Assembly: GCF_018070025.1 (NCBI RefSeq)
Contig: NZ_JAGPYQ010000001.1
Location: 7,378,001 to 7,442,000, forward strand
Direction of reading: 5' to 3'
Source of the DNA: Streptomyces liliiviolaceus
GTDB taxonomy: Bacteria > Actinomycetota > Actinomycetes > Streptomycetales > Streptomycetaceae
Length of the DNA: 64,000 bases
Under the pieces are notes generated by a model. The model was given only the letters and a program-made list of their open reading frames with translations. It made no database searches and had not been told where the DNA came from. Shown in pieces: positions 16,203 through 23,825 of this stretch; the stretch's first letter is position 1; each line of letters starts with the position of its first letter. The translations under genes and the position numbers were made by a program.

Positions 16203-17603
16203 CTACTTCGACAGGCGGGTCAGGATCTCGGGTCCGAGGTCCGTCACGTCTCCCGCGCCCATGGTGAGAACGAGATCACCGGGCTTCGCCATTCCCGCCA
16301 CCACCGCGGGTACCTGTGACATGTCGTGCACCGGCGTCACGTCCGCGCCCGCCGCCCACGCCGCGTCGATGATCAGCTCGCTCGTCACGCCCGGGATCGG
16401 GTCCTCGCGGGCCGGGTAGATGTCCAGGACCAGCGAGGCGTCCGCCAGGGACAGGGCCTGGCCCATCTCCTTGCCCAGTTCCTGGGTACGCGAGAAGAGG
16501 TGGGGCTGGAAGACGACCAGGATGCGGGAATCGCCGGCCGCCGCCCGCATCGCCTCCAGGTCCGCCGTCATCTCCGTCGGGTGGTGCGCGTACGAGTCGA
16601 TGACCTGCACGCCCGCTTCCTCGCCCTTGAGCTGGAGGCGCCGCTTCACCCCCGTGTACGAGGCGAGGGCGGGGGCCAGCTCGGCCGCGGGGATGCCCAG
16701 GGCCACGCCCGCCGCCAGCGCCGCCACCGCGTTGTGCGCGTAGTGGCGGCCGGGCACGGAGACCGTGAAGGTGAGCGTGGAGCCGTGCAGCTCGACGGTC
16801 ACCTCGCTCTTCAGTCCCTGCGGGACCACGGACAGCACGCGTACCTCGGCGTCCTCGGACTCTCCGTACGTGACCACCTCGATGGTGTCCCTGACGGCGT
16901 CCGGCAGCCGCCGGGTCAGCTCGCGCGCGCCCTCCTGGTCGGCGGCGATCACCAGGGTCCCGCCCGGCACGATCTTGCCGGCGAACGTCTCGAAGGACTC
17001 GTAGATCTCGTCCATGGACGCGTAGTTGGCGTGGTGGTCCAGCTCCACGTTCAGCACGATCGCCACCTCGGGCGCGTACTTGTGGAAGCTGCGGTCCGAT
17101 TCATCCGCCTCGGCGACGAAGATCTCGCCGTCGCCGTGCAGGGCGTTGGAGCCGGGGACGTCGAGGTCGCCGCCGATCGCGTACGACGGGTCCAGGCCCA
17201 GGGTCGACAGGGAGACCGCCAGCATCGACGTCGTGGTGGTCTTGCCATGGGTGCCGGCCACGGCGATGGGCCGCAGACCGTCCATCAGGCGGGCGAGGGC
17301 GTCCGAGCGGTGGACGACCGGGATGCCCAGCTCGGCGGCGCGGGCCAGCTCCGGGTTGTCGGCGCGGATCGCCGAGGAGACGACCACGCAGGTGGCGTCC
17401 GCCGCGAGGTGGTCCGCGGCGTGCCCGATGTGGACGGTGGCGCCCTGCGCGCGCAGGGCCTCTGCGGTCGCGGAGTCCTTCGCGTCGCTGCCCGCCACCG
17501 CGGCCCCGCGCTGCGCGAGGATCTTCGCGATCCCGGACATCCCGGCCCCGCCGATGCCGATGAAGTGCGGTCGATCCATGGCGGTAGGAAGGCCGGGTGC
17601 CAT
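16203..17603 (-). CDS. murC: UDP-N-acetylmuramate--L-alanine ligase
   Basis: A 466-residue Mur ligase that adds L-alanine to UDP-MurNAc, the first step of the stem peptide. The N-terminal Rossmann motif is HFIGIGGAGMSGIAKIL, the ATP P-loop is GTHGKTTT, and EADESDRSF and DSYAHHPTE are the conserved central and C-terminal motifs of MurC. The ATG at 17603 gives the N-terminus MAPGLPTAMDRPHF. In Streptomyces this murC lies outside the main dcw division cluster. It is followed by msrB. Confidence 0.97.
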   Translation of the reverse strand: MAPGLPTAMDRPHFIGIGGAGMSGIAKILAQRGAAVAGSDAKDSATAEALRAQGATVHIGHAADHLAADATCVVVSSAIRADNPELARAAELGIPVVHRSDALARLMDGLRPIAVAGTHGKTTTTSMLAVSLSTLGLDPSYAIGGDLDVPGSNALHGDGEIFVAEADESDRSFHKYAPEVAIVLNVELDHHANYASMDEIYESFETFAGKIVPGGTLVIAADQEGARELTRRLPDAVRDTIEVVTYGESEDAEVRVLSVVPQGLKSEVTVELHGSTLTFTVSVPGRHYAHNAVAALAAGVALGIPAAELAPALASYTGVKRRLQLKGEEAGVQVIDSYAHHPTEMTADLEAMRAAAGDSRILVVFQPHLFSRTQELGKEMGQALSLADASLVLDIYPAREDPIPGVTSELIIDAAWAAGADVTPVHDMSQVPAVVAGMAKPGDLVLTMGAGDVTDLGPEILTRLSK

Positions 17604-17964
17604 ACGTGTTTCTCCCAGGATGCGGCTGTGACGATGAGCGCCCCCACCCTATTCGCTACGCGCGCCCGAGGCGGGGGCCGGTCGCGCCGTTCCCCGCGCC
17701 CGCCAGAGCCAAAAGACTGCGCAGTTCCCCGCGCCCCTGGGTGGGACGGGGCGAAGCCCCTCCCCGAGGGGCGCGGGGAACGGCGCGAGCAACCCCCACC
17801 GAACCCGCACGTCAAGGGGCGCGGGGAACTGCGCAATCGTTAGGGCCCATCCCCACCGTCCCGCGGACGAACACGGTTTCAGGGGCGCGGGGAACTGCGC
17901 GAACGGCCCCCACCGGACCCGCACCCGAAGCACCGGACCGGCGGCAGCCGGGCGGCAGCCGAAC
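17604..17964. repeat. Five copies of the dispersed GGGGCGCGGGGAACTGCGC repeat
   Basis: This 361-base gap has no gene. It is packed with the dispersed repeat: inverted copies at about 17684-17701 and 17719-17737, direct copies at 17768-17786, 17816-17834 and 17882-17900, with CCCACCG-type flanks after the direct copies. Opposed copies can pair into long hairpins. The gap separates two minus-strand genes, so a terminator for the gene at 17965-18438 would have to lie further left; these structures instead sit between its stop and the murC start. Confidence 0.8.
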
Positions 17965-18438
17965 TCACACCTTGCTGTGCGAGAACAGCTTCAAGACCGG
18001 CACCCCCACCTTGTGCCGCGCCCGCGACGCCCAGTCCCGGTGGAAGAACTCCTCCACGTAGTGCGGATCGGTCAGCACGATCACCTCGTCCGCCCCCACC
18101 TCGTCGACGAGCGCCTTCAACGCGTCCAGCGGATGCGCCTCGATCAGCCGCCCCCGCGCCTCACTCCCGGTGGCGCGCAGCGCGACCAGCGACACCTCCA
18201 GGGCCCGCTGCCCCTGCCCGACGGCCTCCGCGCCCTCGGGCGTCTCGTTCTCGCGGGCCGCCTCGTCCAGTTCGCCGAGCGCCACGTCGTCGATGGCCCG
18301 CAGGAGCCGGTCCGCCTGGTCGCCGCGGGGCTGGAGCAGTACGTGGAAGTCCACGCCCTCCTCGCCGTGCAAGGTGGTGACGAATTCCACGTCCGCGGAG
18401 GTGAGGGCCTTCTCGATCATCAATACGCTCGTGAACAC
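17965..18438 (-). CDS. Conserved actinobacterial protein, often labelled indole-3-glycerol phosphate synthase
   Basis: A 157-residue cytoplasmic protein. I recall streptomycete homologues carrying the label indole-3-glycerol phosphate synthase, but the TIM-barrel and its catalytic lysines are not present and that label looks wrong. Visible features are ALTSADVEFVTTLHGEE, an ADRLLRAIDDVALGELDEAARE helix and VGADEVIVLTDPHYVEEFF, which resembles a universal-stress or nucleotide-binding-like alpha/beta ending. The GTG at 18438 (VFTSVLMIEKAL) is preferred because AGAAGGG lies eight bases upstream; ATGs at 18456 and 18420 are alternatives. Function unknown. Confidence 0.75.
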   Translation of the reverse strand: MFTSVLMIEKALTSADVEFVTTLHGEEGVDFHVLLQPRGDQADRLLRAIDDVALGELDEAARENETPEGAEAVGQGQRALEVSLVALRATGSEARGRLIEAHPLDALKALVDEVGADEVIVLTDPHYVEEFFHRDWASRARHKVGVPVLKLFSHSKV

Positions 18439-18598
18439 GACAAACGCCCTTCTCATCCGTGGGCCGTTCGTAGACCCCTGCGGAAACCATCCTGCCCCGT
18501 GACCGCACGGGGCCTGCGATTTTCAGTGTGCCCGGCGAAAGCTAACCGGAACAGCCGATTCCACTACTTTGTCCGGGCCCGGTTCCTCGACCAGGTCC

Positions 18599-18634
18599 GA
18601 GATCAAGACCGAGATCAAGACCGAGATCAGGTCC
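18599..18634. repeat. Three tandem 12-base repeats at the reductase 3' end
   Basis: Units GAGATCAAGACC (18599-18610 and 18611-18622) and GAGATCAGGTCC (18623-18634). The last unit overlaps the final codon and stop of the RibD-like gene on the minus strand. Probably a replication-slippage product. Confidence 0.75.
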
Positions 18635-19490
18635 GACGGTAACGGCTGAAGAGGAACCCGGCCTCTTCCAGCAAGGACGTCAGTTCGAACCGGCTCGGCA
18701 CCGCGACGGACGGCCCGCCCGCGATCCGCTGCGCGTCCCCGGCGGTGAGCATCGGGGACACCGTCAGACACAGCTCGTCGAGGACACCGGCCGCGACCAG
18801 CTGGCCGAGCAGCCGGGGCCCGCCCTCCGTCAGCAGCCGGCGCAGGCCCAGGTCGGCGAGCGCGCGGACGGCCCGCGCGGGGTCCACCCCCGTGCCGTCG
18901 CCCGCGATCACGACCCGCGCCCCGGCCTTCTCGGCAGCGGCGATCCGGTCGGGCGCCGCCGCGGCTCCCGTGAGCACCAGCGTGGGAAGCAGCGGCGAGG
19001 TGAAGAGCGGAAGCGAGAAGTCCAGATCGAGGCTCGCGCTCACCACGGCGATCGCGGGCGCCGGGCCCTGTCCCGCCGCGGCCCGGCGCGCGGCGAAGTC
19101 CTCACGGGCCCGCGCGGGCCGGTACCCCTCCTGCCGTACCGTTTCCGCACCGACGAGCACGACGTCCGCCAGTGCGCGCAGCGTGCCGAAGATCCGCATG
19201 TCGGCGGCGCTGGAGATCGGCTGCGAACGCCCGTCGTGCTGGGCGGCCCCGTCGAGCGTGGAGACCATGTTGGCCCGCAGCCACGGCTCGGACCCCGCGG
19301 ACCCCGCGACACCGGCAGCGGATCCCGCGACACCCGCGCCGGGTCCCGCGGCGTCCACCGGATAGGCGTACGCCTCGGCCAGTTCATCGAGTCCCCATTC
19401 CCGGGCCGCGGTCGCCGCGCCCGGCGTACCGGGTACCCCGTCCGAGGCCGGGGCTGCTGTCTCGTCGGTCACAGGGAACAGGCGTCGCAT
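18627..19490 (-). CDS. RibD C-terminal-type (pyrimidine/dihydrofolate reductase-like) protein
   Basis: A 287-residue protein with the RibD C-terminal/DHFR-like reductase fold used in riboflavin synthesis. Motifs are RANMVSTLDGAAQHDGRSQPIS, the ADVVLVGAETVRQEGYRP loop, and LLTEGGPRLLGQLVAAGVLDELCLTVSP, all typical of the NADPH-dependent reductase half. The deaminase half of RibD is missing. An insertion of Gly/Ala/Val repeats (VAGSAAGVAGSAGS) lies before the domain. It is divergent from the ZapE-like gene with only 37 bases between starts. A true role in riboflavin synthesis is not shown. Confidence 0.85.
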   Translation of the reverse strand: MRRLFPVTDETAAPASDGVPGTPGAATAAREWGLDELAEAYAYPVDAAGPGAGVAGSAAGVAGSAGSEPWLRANMVSTLDGAAQHDGRSQPISSAADMRIFGTLRALADVVLVGAETVRQEGYRPARAREDFAARRAAAGQGPAPAIAVVSASLDLDFSLPLFTSPLLPTLVLTGAAAAPDRIAAAEKAGARVVIAGDGTGVDPARAVRALADLGLRRLLTEGGPRLLGQLVAAGVLDELCLTVSPMLTAGDAQRIAGGPSVAVPSRFELTSLLEEAGFLFSRYRRT

Positions 19491-19527
19491 GTCGTGCAGT
19501 CTGGCACGAGACGTAGAGTGGGGAACC

Positions 19528-20631
19528 GTGTCAACCTCCACCACCGCCTCCGGATTCGGCCCGATAGCCGACGCGACCCCGTCGTCCCTGTGCGCCCGCG
19601 AGCCGCGCGTCCCCGCGGACCGGCTGGTCGCCGAGATGGTGCCGCCGCCGCGCTTCGACTCGGTCCGCTTCGACACGTACATCCCGGATCCGAACCAGCC
19701 GAGCCAGACCGAGGCCGTGCGGGTCCTGGCCGGTTTCGCGGCGGGTCTCGGCGGGGCACCGGCCGACGCGGGCAAGCGCGGTTTCCTCGGGCTCGGCTTC
19801 GGCAGGAAGCCCGCGAAGGCCCCGGCGGGCCCCCGCGGTGTCTATCTGGACGGCGGTTACGGCGTCGGCAAGACACATCTGCTCGCCTCCCTGTGGCACG
19901 CGACCCCGGCGGAGCCCGCGCTCAAGGCCTTCGGCACGTTCGTGGAGCTGACGAACCTGGTCGGCGCCCTCGGTTTCCAGCAGACCGTCAAGACGCTGAG
20001 CGGCCACCGGCTGCTGTGCATCGACGAGTTCGAGCTGGACGACCCCGGTGACACCGTCCTGGTGTCCAGCCTGCTCGCCCGGCTGGTAGAGGCGGGGGTG
20101 GCGCTCGCCGCGACCTCCAACACCCTGCCGGGCAAGCTCGGCGAGGGCCGGTTCGCCTCGGTCGACTTCCTGCGGGAGATCCAGGGCCTGTCCGCCCACT
20201 TCAAGTCGCTGCGCATCGACGGCGACGACTACCGCCACCGCGGACTGCCCGAGGCCCCGGCCCCGTACTCGGACGAGCAGGTCACGAAGGCCGCGTACGC
20301 GACGCCGGGCGCCTCGCTCGACGACTTCCCGCATCTGCTCGACCATCTGGCCCGGGTGCACCCCAGCCGGTACGGCGCATTGACGGACGGGATCGAGGCG
20401 GTCTGTCTCACGGACGTCCAGCCGGTTCCGGACCAGTCCACCGCGCTGCGGCTCGTGGTCCTCGCCGACCGGCTGTACGACCGCGAGGTGCCGGTACTCG
20501 CCTCGGGGATGCCGTTCGACCGGCTGTTCAGCGAGGAGATGCTGAACGGCGGCTACCGCAAGAAGTACTTTCGCGCCATCTCCCGGCTCACGGCGCTGGC
20601 ACGGGACGCCAAGGGACTCGTACAGGACTGA
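19528..20631 (+). CDS. zapE: ZapE/AFG1-family ATPase
   Basis: A 367-residue AFG1-like AAA-type ATPase. The Walker A motif is GGYGVGKTHLLASL, Walker B is RLLCIDEFELDDPGD, and the sensor stretch GVALAATSNTLPGKLGEGRF is conserved across ZapE proteins. ZapE acts at the division ring in E. coli, while yeast Afg1 serves mitochondrial complexes; the role in Streptomyces is not established. The GTG at 19528 follows GTGGGG and keeps the family N-terminus; a longer frame begins inside the divergent neighbour and is rejected. The C-terminal part (SRLTALARDAKG) is intact. Confidence 0.92.
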   Translation: MSTSTTASGFGPIADATPSSLCAREPRVPADRLVAEMVPPPRFDSVRFDTYIPDPNQPSQTEAVRVLAGFAAGLGGAPADAGKRGFLGLGFGRKPAKAPAGPRGVYLDGGYGVGKTHLLASLWHATPAEPALKAFGTFVELTNLVGALGFQQTVKTLSGHRLLCIDEFELDDPGDTVLVSSLLARLVEAGVALAATSNTLPGKLGEGRFASVDFLREIQGLSAHFKSLRIDGDDYRHRGLPEAPAPYSDEQVTKAAYATPGASLDDFPHLLDHLARVHPSRYGALTDGIEAVCLTDVQPVPDQSTALRLVVLADRLYDREVPVLASGMPFDRLFSEEMLNGGYRKKYFRAISRLTALARDAKGLVQD

Positions 20632-20771
20632 CCGTCCGACCGCCCGCCCCCCCACCGGCCGGTCGCGCCGCCCGCGCCCGCTGTCCGGTCCGGCCGCGTA
20701 CGCCTGCCGCTCGGCGATTTCCGGCCTGCCACCGACGCTCTTCGGCCCTCTTCAGGCTCTCTTCAGGGTGA

Positions 20772-20813
20772 AACGTTAAGTTAACCCAGCAAACAACTTC
20801 CCGAGTTAACGTT
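20772..20813. promoter_or_regulatory. Inverted GTTAAC-rich repeat upstream of a secreted protein gene
   Basis: Arms AACGTTAA (20772-20779) and TTAACGTT (20806-20813) form an inverted repeat, and GTTAAC occurs inside both ends (20780-20785 and 20805-20810). Just before it, CTCTTCAGG occurs twice in tandem (about 20747-20767). The block is strikingly AT-rich for this genome and lies about 50 bases before the start of the small secreted protein, so it is a good operator or promoter candidate. I cannot name the regulator. Confidence 0.5.
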
Positions 20814-20861
20814 CGTGTCAGCAAGGGAATACCCGACCTGGAACCGGCCGAGAGGGGGCCC

Positions 20862-21284
20862 ATGCGACGAGGTACGACGGTCCGGACACTGTTCGCCGTT
20901 CTCGCCGCGGTCCTGCTGGCCCTGCAGCTCTCCGCCACCACCACAGCGTTCGCACCCGCGTTCGCATCCGCGCACACACCGCGGCTCGCCGGACCCGGGG
21001 AAGGCGTCCGGGAAGGCGTCTGGCAAGGCCCCGAAGCCAGGGCCGAGTTCGTCACCTGTGGCGACACCTCGCACACGCACGGTCCGACCGGCCCCCTGCG
21101 CACCCGCGACCGGATCCGGGTCGCGGACCACGTCGCCCCGGCCGCCGCGCGCCTCCTGCTCTGCAAGGACGTCACGGTCGTCCACGAGGACCCGTCGCAC
21201 ACCGCGGCCCCCGCGGCGCACCACCGTACGACGAGATCCTCGACGGCCCACTCCTCGGCGGCACTCCAGGTCTTCCGCTGCTGA
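20862..21284 (+). CDS. Small secreted protein of unknown function
   Basis: A 140-residue protein with a Sec signal peptide: a basic start (MRRGTTVRT), a hydrophobic core (LFAVLAAVLLALQL) and a likely signal peptidase site after AFASA near residue 37. The mature part has three cysteines (FVTCGD, LLLCKD and the final FRC) and many histidines and serines, suggesting a small disulfide-bonded or metal-binding exported protein. The ATG follows GAGAGGGGG. I recognise no family. The AT-rich inverted repeat upstream suggests tight regulation. Confidence 0.65.
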   Translation: MRRGTTVRTLFAVLAAVLLALQLSATTTAFAPAFASAHTPRLAGPGEGVREGVWQGPEARAEFVTCGDTSHTHGPTGPLRTRDRIRVADHVAPAAARLLLCKDVTVVHEDPSHTAAPAAHHRTTRSSTAHSSAALQVFRC

Positions 21285-21453
21285 GAGCACCGGCTCAGAC
21301 CTGAACACCGGGCACGAAGCGACTCCGACCTGACCCACCCCTCACCACGCCACGTCCGCCGAGCGCGTCGACGTGGGGTCATGTCGCCGTACCCGCATGC
21401 GCTCCGTTTTTGTACACCGACGCGCCCTCACGCGCGCCAGGAGGAACTGACAC

Positions 21454-22044
21454 ATGCAGCCCCTGATCGATCACGCACGCTCCTTCCGCAAGCAGTCCGC
21501 GGACCGCCCGGAGGAGTTCGCCCGACTCGCCGAAGGCCAGTCCCCGCAGGTCCTGTTCATCACCTGCTCCGACTCGCGGGTCGTCCCGGCCCTGATCACC
21601 GGAGCCCGGCCCGGTGAACTCTTCGAACTGCGCACGGCAGGCAACATCGTCCCCCCGCACACCTCTTCGCACCCCACCAGCGAGGCCGCCACCATCGAGT
21701 ACGCGGTGGAGGTGCTCGGGGTGACGGACGTCGTCGTCTGCGGCCACTCCCACTGCGGCGCCGTCGGCGCGCTGGTACGCGGCGACGACCTGACCGCCGT
21801 ACCCGCGGTGCGCGACTGGCTCGCGCACTCGACCCCGCGCCCCGACGGCGCCACGCAGGACCCGACCGTCACCGAGGCCGTGCAGAACCACGTCCTGACC
21901 CAACTCCTGCGGCTGCGCTCGTACCCGTGCGTGGAACGGCGACTGACGGACGGTCAACTGCGCCTGCACGGCTGGTTCTACGAGGTCCACACCGGGTCCG
22001 TCCTCGCGCACGACGTCCCCTCCGACTCCTTCGAGGCGCTGTGA
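21454..22044 (+). CDS. Beta-class carbonic anhydrase
   Basis: A 196-residue beta-carbonic anhydrase interconverting CO2 and bicarbonate. Zinc ligands are Cys38, His98 and Cys101 (TCSDSR and CGHSHCG), with Asp40 and Arg42 forming the conserved catalytic dyad. The ATG follows AGGAGG. It overlaps the following SulP transporter gene by four bases (GTGA), so the two are translated together, and the product can consume or supply bicarbonate for the transporter. Confidence 0.96.
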   Translation: MQPLIDHARSFRKQSADRPEEFARLAEGQSPQVLFITCSDSRVVPALITGARPGELFELRTAGNIVPPHTSSHPTSEAATIEYAVEVLGVTDVVVCGHSHCGAVGALVRGDDLTAVPAVRDWLAHSTPRPDGATQDPTVTEAVQNHVLTQLLRLRSYPCVERRLTDGQLRLHGWFYEVHTGSVLAHDVPSDSFEAL

Positions 22045-23576
22045 GCGCCGCGACGGGCACGCCCGCGACCGACGGCGGGACGGACCCGGGCCGGCACCCT
22101 CGATTCCCCTTCCTGCGGCAGGACTTCGCCGCCTCGCTCGTCGTCTTCCTGGTGGCCCTGCCGCTGTGCGTGGGCGTGGCCGTGGCGTCGGGCGTACCCG
22201 CCGAACTCGGCCTGATCACCGGCATCGTGGGCGGTCTGGTCACCGGGCTGCTGCCCGGCAGCAGCCTCCAGGTCTCGGGCCCGGCCGCGGGTCTGACCGT
22301 GCTGGTCTTCGAGGCGGTGCGCGCGTACGGACTGGCCGTGCTCGGTGTCATCGTCCTGGTCACCGGTCTCATCCAACTCGCCATGGGCGCGATGAAGTTG
22401 GGCCGCTACTTCCGCGCCATATCGGTGGCCGTCGTGGAGGGCATGCTGGCGGGCATCGGCCTGGTCCTGATCGCCGGCCAGCTCTACTCGCTGGCCGGCG
22501 CCGAGGCCCCCGCCTCGGGGCTGGGCAAGCTCGCCGGACTGCCGGGGCTCGTCGCCGACTCCGTCGGATCCACCGCCGCGCTGACGTCCTTCGGGCTCGG
22601 CGCCGCCACCGTCGCCGTACTCGTGCTGTGGAAGCACCTGCCGGCCAAGGTCCGTACGGTGCCTGGGGCGCTGGCCGCGGTGGCGCTCGCCACGCTCGCG
22701 ACGCTGGCGTTCGACCTGCCGGTGGCGACGGTGGAGGTACGGGGACTGCTCGACTCGATCCAGCTGCCGGGGCTCGAAGCCGTCGGCGGGCTGGCCAGCG
22801 TGGGCGTGCTCGGCACGGTCCTGGCGTTCGTGCTGATCGCGTCGGCGGAGTCGCTGTTCAGCGCCGCCGCCGTGGACCGGCTGCACGACGGGCCGCGCAC
22901 CGAGTACGACAAGGAACTGATGGCGCAGGGCGCGGGCAACACGGTCTGCGGGCTGCTCGGCGCGCTGCCGATGACCGCGGTGATCGTGCGCAGTTCGGCG
23001 AACGTGTCCGCGGGCGCCCGTACGAAGGCGTCCCGGGTGCTGCACGGGGTGTGGCTGCTGCTGTTCGCGGCGCTGCTGCCCGCCGCGCTCGCCTACATCC
23101 CGCTTCCCGCGCTCGCGGGCATCCTGGTGCACGCGGGCTGGAAGCTGATCCCGCTGCGCTCGATCGCGGCGCTGTGGCGCGGTCACCGGGGCGAGGCGCT
23201 GATCCTGGTGGTCACGGCCGTGTCGATCGTCGCGGTGAACATGTTCGAGGGCGTGCTGATCGGGCTCGCGCTCGCCGTCGCCAAGACCGCGTGGGAGGCC
23301 TCGCACATCAAGCTGGAGGTCATAGACAAGGGGGCCGGTCCCGTGCAGGCGTACCTGTCGGGCAACGCCACCTTCCTGCGGCTGCCGAAGATACTGGACG
23401 ACCTGGAAGCGCTGCCGAAGGACCGTCCGGTGACGGTGGACCTGTCCGGGCTGCACCACCTGGACCACGCGTGCCGGACGGCACTGGAGAACTGGTCCCA
23501 GCGGCACAGCGAGAAGGGGACCGAGCCGGTGAAGGTCACCACTCCGGCCCCGAAGGTCACCACTCCGGCTCCGTAG
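22041..23576 (+). CDS. SulP-family inorganic anion (probable bicarbonate) transporter
   Basis: A 511-residue SulP/SLC26 transporter with 10-14 membrane helices. The signature PRFPFLRQDFAASLVVFLVALPLCVGVAVASG opens the first helices, and GLLPGSSLQVSGPAAGLTVLVFE and SAESLFSAAAVDRLHDGPRTEYDKEL are family-typical. The C-terminal cytoplasmic part keeps a short STAS-like strand (PVTVDLSGLHHLDHAC). Substrates of SulP range from sulfate to bicarbonate; tight coupling with a carbonic anhydrase favours bicarbonate, which is inference. The GTG start is at the four-base overlap; the longer upstream frame lies inside the carbonic anhydrase gene. The C-terminus ends in a KVTTPAP duplication. Confidence 0.93.
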   Translation: MSAATGTPATDGGTDPGRHPRFPFLRQDFAASLVVFLVALPLCVGVAVASGVPAELGLITGIVGGLVTGLLPGSSLQVSGPAAGLTVLVFEAVRAYGLAVLGVIVLVTGLIQLAMGAMKLGRYFRAISVAVVEGMLAGIGLVLIAGQLYSLAGAEAPASGLGKLAGLPGLVADSVGSTAALTSFGLGAATVAVLVLWKHLPAKVRTVPGALAAVALATLATLAFDLPVATVEVRGLLDSIQLPGLEAVGGLASVGVLGTVLAFVLIASAESLFSAAAVDRLHDGPRTEYDKELMAQGAGNTVCGLLGALPMTAVIVRSSANVSAGARTKASRVLHGVWLLLFAALLPAALAYIPLPALAGILVHAGWKLIPLRSIAALWRGHRGEALILVVTAVSIVAVNMFEGVLIGLALAVAKTAWEASHIKLEVIDKGAGPVQAYLSGNATFLRLPKILDDLEALPKDRPVTVDLSGLHHLDHACRTALENWSQRHSEKGTEPVKVTTPAPKVTTPAP

Positions 23577-23599
23577 GCCCAGGCACCCGAACCGGCACA

Positions 23600-23634
23600 G
23601 GCACTGGTACTGGCACTGGCACTGGCACTGGCGC
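23600..23634. repeat. GGCACT hexamer repeat after the sulP stop
   Basis: About five near-perfect tandem copies of a six-base unit (GGCACT/GGTACT) 24 bases after the SulP stop codon. No coding frame there looks real. Confidence 0.7.
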
Positions 23635-23656
23635 CTGAACCGGAACCGTCGCCCCG

Positions 23657-23697
23657 GGGCCCGGTGCGGGACTCCTCACGAGTCCCGCACCGGGCCC
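23657..23697 (+). terminator. Strong hairpin terminator after the carbonic anhydrase-sulP operon
   Basis: Perfect 18-base arms (23657-23674 and 23680-23697) around the loop CTCAC, followed by TTCGGGCTGT. It is one of the strongest terminators in the window and cleanly separates the bicarbonate operon from the PhoX-like gene. Confidence 0.85.
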
Positions 23698-23754
23698 TTC
23701 GGGCTGTCCGGGCCGTCCGAGGGCCCGTGGGAACGCCACGCTACGCGCGTGGTT

Positions 23755-23774
23755 CACGTGATCGGGACCACGTG
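23755..23774. promoter_or_regulatory. Tandem CACGTGAT elements before the PhoX-like gene
   Basis: Two CACGTGAT elements start at 23755 and 23769 (14-base spacing), with a related TCACGTA at 23790-23796. They lie 30-70 bases before the start at 23826. The spacing does not fit the 11-base direct repeats of the Streptomyces PHO box, so PhoP control is not demonstrated. Confidence 0.4.
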
Positions 23775-23825
23775 ATACACACGACCGGGTCACGTACTCC
23801 TGTCCGCCAACAGGAAGGTTGCCCC

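Noticed and set aside
17684..17900. A CRISPR array
   Set aside because: The repeats occur in both orientations, with unequal spacing and gene-associated positions; no cas gene is present.
23751..23800. A PhoP-type PHO box before the PhoX-like gene
   Set aside because: CACGTGAT elements have 14-base spacing and do not form the 11-base direct repeats with GTTCA-like cores.
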